Source: UBA1081 sp045636025
GTDB lineage: Bacteria > Bacillota > Clostridia > Oscillospirales > Acutalibacteraceae
DNA length: 13,279 nucleotides
Direction of reading: 5' to 3'
Assembly (NCBI GenBank): GCA_045636025.1
Contig: JAZTWP010000048.1
Coordinates: 1 to 13,279, forward strand
The position numbers and the translations under genes are program-made. Shown here in pieces: positions 10,979 to 13,279 of the stretch (position 1 is the stretch's first letter; each line of letters starts with the position of its first letter). Below the pieces are notes generated by a model, which saw only the letters and a program-made list of their open reading frames with translations, was not told the DNA's origin and ran no database searches.

Positions 10979-13279
10979 ATGGACGAAAACAACATTAATA
11001 TAAATGAAGAATCTGCGGCTGAAGTAGTTCAGACTACTCCTGCAGGCGGAAAACTGATAGATGTTGACCTTAACAAGGAAATGAGAAAGTCTTTCCTTGA
11101 CTATTCAATGTCTGTTATCACTTCCCGTGCTCTTCCTGATGTAAGAGACGGTCTTAAGCCTGTTCACAGAAGAATTCTTTACACAATGTTCGAAAACAGA
11201 CTTATGCCTAATACAGCTTACCGTAAATGTGCCGATACAGTCGGTGCAGTTCTTGGTCGTTACCATCCTCACGGTGACGCATCTGTTTATGATGCAATGG
11301 TACGTCTTGCTCAGGATTTTTCAATGAGATATATGCTCGTTGACGGTCACGGTAACTTCGGTTCAGTTGACGGTGACCCCCCGGCTGCTTACCGATACAC
11401 AGAATCAAGAATGAGCAAACTCTCACTTGAAATGCTTACAAATATCGACGAAGAAACAGTCGATTTTATGCCCAACTACGATGACCGTTTGAAGGAACCC
11501 ACAGTTCTTCCTTCAAAGTTCCCGAACCTTCTTGTTAACGGTTCAACAGGTATCGCTGTTGGTATGGCAACAAACATTCCCCGTCATAACCGCAGAGAAA
11601 CAGTTGACGCACTTTTCTGTCTTATGGATAATCCCGACGCAACTGTTGCAGAGCTTATGGAGCATATCAAAGGTCCTGATTACCCCACAGCAGGTACAAT
11701 TATGGGTAAAGCAGGTATCAGAGCTGCTTATGCTACAGGCAGAGGTAAAATTCAGCTCAGAGCAAGAGCAGAAATCGTTGAAGGCAAGAACGACAGATAT
11801 AAAATAGTCGTTACAGAGCTTCCTTATCAGGTTAACAAGGCAAGACTTATCGAGTCTATCGCTGACCTTGTAAAAGATAAGAAAATCGAAGGTATTGCGG
11901 ATATCAATGACTATTCAAACCGTAACGGTATGAATATGGTTATCGACCTCAAGCGTGATGCAAATCCTCAGGTTATTCTCAATCAGCTCTATTCATTCAC
12001 ACAGATGCAGATAAGCTACGGTGTTATTCTTCTTGCACTTGTAAACGGTGAACCTAAAATCCTCACTCTCAGAGAAATTCTTCAGCATTACATTGACCAT
12101 CAGTGCGATGTTATCACAAGAAGAACAAGATTCAGACTCCGTAAGGCTGAAGAAAGAGCTCATATTGTTGAAGCTCTTATCAAAGCGCTTGATATTATCG
12201 ACGAAGTTATCGCTCTTTTGAAAAAATCAAAGAGTGTTCAGGAAGGTAAGCAGGCTTTGATGGACAATTTCGGCTTTGATGAAATTCAGGCTACACATAT
12301 TGTCCAGATGCGTCTCGGTCAGCTTACAGGTCTTGAAAGACAGAAGCTTGAAGATGAAATGGCAGACCTCAAGGCAAGAATTGCCGAATATAACGAGATT
12401 CTTTCAAATCATTCAAAGGTTCTTGAAATTATCAAGGCTGAACTTACAGAAATAAAAGAAAAATACGGCGACGAAAGAAGAACAGACATTCAGAATGTCA
12501 GCGGAGAGGTTGATATTGAAGATCTTATTCCTGAAGAAAACTGTATTTTCACTCTTACAACTATGGGTTACATCAAGCGTCAGCCCGTTGACACTTATAA
12601 GCTTCAGAGAAGAGGCGGTAAAGGTGTTATCGGTATGACAAGAAGAGAAGAGGACTTTGCAGAAACAATGTTCTCATGTTCAACTCATGATTATATTATG
12701 TTCTACACCACAATGGGTAAAGCATATAGACTTAAAGGATACGAAATTCCTGAAGGAAGCCGTACAAGTAAGGGTATGAACATTGTAAATCTTCTTCCTC
12801 TTGAACCCGATGAAAAGGTTTCTGCAATGATCAGAGTACCGAAAGAAGAAACAGAAGATATGTACCTTTGTATGTTTACAAGAAAGGGTATTATCAAGCG
12901 TTCAGCTCTTTCAGAGTATAAGACAATAAGAAAAACAGGTATCATTGCAATCAATCTTGATGAAGATGATGAACTTGCATGGGTTAAGCTCACAGGCGGT
13001 AATGACGATATTCTTGTTGCTACAAAGAAAGGTATGTGTATACGTTTCAATGAAAACGATGCAAGAGCAATCGGCAGAACTGCAAGAGGTGTAAGAGCTA
13101 TCAGCCTTAAAGAAGATGACGAAGTCATCGGAATGGATATTATCAACGACGAAAGTTGTATTCTTACCGTAAGTGAAACAGGTTACGGCAGACGCAGTCT
13201 CGGTGCTGATTACAGAGTTCAGTCAAGAGGCGGTATGGGTCTTATCAACTACCGTACTTCAAACTTCGGCGAAGTTGCA
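10979..13279 (+). CDS. gyrA: DNA gyrase subunit A, 3' end missing
   Basis: The frame from ATG 10979 stays open for 767 codons to the window edge, so the C terminus is cut off by perhaps 50-90 residues. AAAGGAG precedes the start. GyrA is the DNA breakage-reunion subunit. Seen are FLDYSMSVI and RALPDVRDGLKPVHRRIL, the quinolone-resistance region HPHGDASVYDAMVRLAQ, the catalytic tyrosine Tyr140 in AAYRYTESRM, and the GyrA box QRRGGKG from residue 543, needed for DNA wrapping. The C-terminal pinwheel then begins. The residue equivalent to E. coli Ser83 is Ala101. An 18-residue N-terminal extension precedes the usual start of homology relative to E. coli numbering. Confidence 0.97.
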   Translation, partial: MDENNININEESAAEVVQTTPAGGKLIDVDLNKEMRKSFLDYSMSVITSRALPDVRDGLKPVHRRILYTMFENRLMPNTAYRKCADTVGAVLGRYHPHGDASVYDAMVRLAQDFSMRYMLVDGHGNFGSVDGDPPAAYRYTESRMSKLSLEMLTNIDEETVDFMPNYDDRLKEPTVLPSKFPNLLVNGSTGIAVGMATNIPRHNRRETVDALFCLMDNPDATVAELMEHIKGPDYPTAGTIMGKAGIRAAYATGRGKIQLRARAEIVEGKNDRYKIVVTELPYQVNKARLIESIADLVKDKKIEGIADINDYSNRNGMNMVIDLKRDANPQVILNQLYSFTQMQISYGVILLALVNGEPKILTLREILQHYIDHQCDVITRRTRFRLRKAEERAHIVEALIKALDIIDEVIALLKKSKSVQEGKQALMDNFGFDEIQATHIVQMRLGQLTGLERQKLEDEMADLKARIAEYNEILSNHSKVLEIIKAELTEIKEKYGDERRTDIQNVSGEVDIEDLIPEENCIFTLTTMGYIKRQPVDTYKLQRRGGKGVIGMTRREEDFAETMFSCSTHDYIMFYTTMGKAYRLKGYEIPEGSRTSKGMNIVNLLPLEPDEKVSAMIRVPKEETEDMYLCMFTRKGIIKRSALSEYKTIRKTGIIAINLDEDDELAWVKLTGGNDDILVATKKGMCIRFNENDARAIGRTARGVRAISLKEDDEVIGMDIINDESCILTVSETGYGRRSLGADYRVQSRGGMGLINYRTSNFGEVA

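Noticed and set aside
12703..13146. 147-codon minus-strand ORF
   Set aside because: It lies wholly antisense to gyrA, whose pinwheel domain is clearly coding. The product is a Ser/Ile/Leu-rich mirror of that sequence with no recognisable domain.

Overview
This window looks like the chromosomal replication origin region of a low-GC, spore-forming Firmicute of the class Clostridia, perhaps a Ruminococcus-like member of the Oscillospiraceae. That placement is inferred from gene content (SleB-type spore cortex hydrolase, RemB/DUF370, S4-domain YaaA between dnaN and recF, GyrB-GyrA downstream) and A+T-rich composition; I could not run a phylogeny.

Left arm (1-4252). The minus strand at 1-381 carries two near-consensus tandem promoters and a hairpin-rich leader pointing off the left edge. 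It looks like the 5' end of an rRNA operon, and the 16S gene probably begins at or just past base 1. Next come two plus-strand genes: a SleB-like hydrolase (532-1260) and a P-loop protein of unknown function (1390-2463). The P-loop gene is bracketed by two perfect 16-bp parS sites. After a hairpin come minus-strand parB/noc-like (2584-3402) and rsmG (3533-4252), separated by another terminator-like hairpin.

Right arm (4508-13279). All genes are on the plus strand: dnaA, a 350-bp A+T-rich dnaA-dnaN gap that is the best oriC candidate, dnaN, an S4-domain protein, recF, remB, gyrB and the first 767 codons of gyrA. dnaN-yaaA-recF-remB-gyrB-gyrA are tightly spaced or overlapping and look like one transcription unit. 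Strand polarity flips between rsmG and dnaA, as expected at a bidirectional origin.

How the genes work together: DnaA opens the origin, DnaN is the sliding clamp, RecF helps repair stalled forks, and gyrase manages supercoiling. ParB with parS organises and segregates the newly copied origins. RsmG methylates 16S rRNA. SleB acts in spore germination.

The most unusual signal is at the origin. I see no canonical DnaA boxes (TTATCCACA). The dnaA-dnaN gap instead holds at least nine copies of a related nonamer, TTnTnAACA, and DnaA's normally invariant GGRDHTT DNA-recognition motif reads GGKKHST. Together these suggest a co-evolved, divergent initiator-origin pair. A DnaA-trio-like tract follows the last box. 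The dnaN start codon appears to be served by a distant Shine-Dalgarno brought close by an RNA hairpin.
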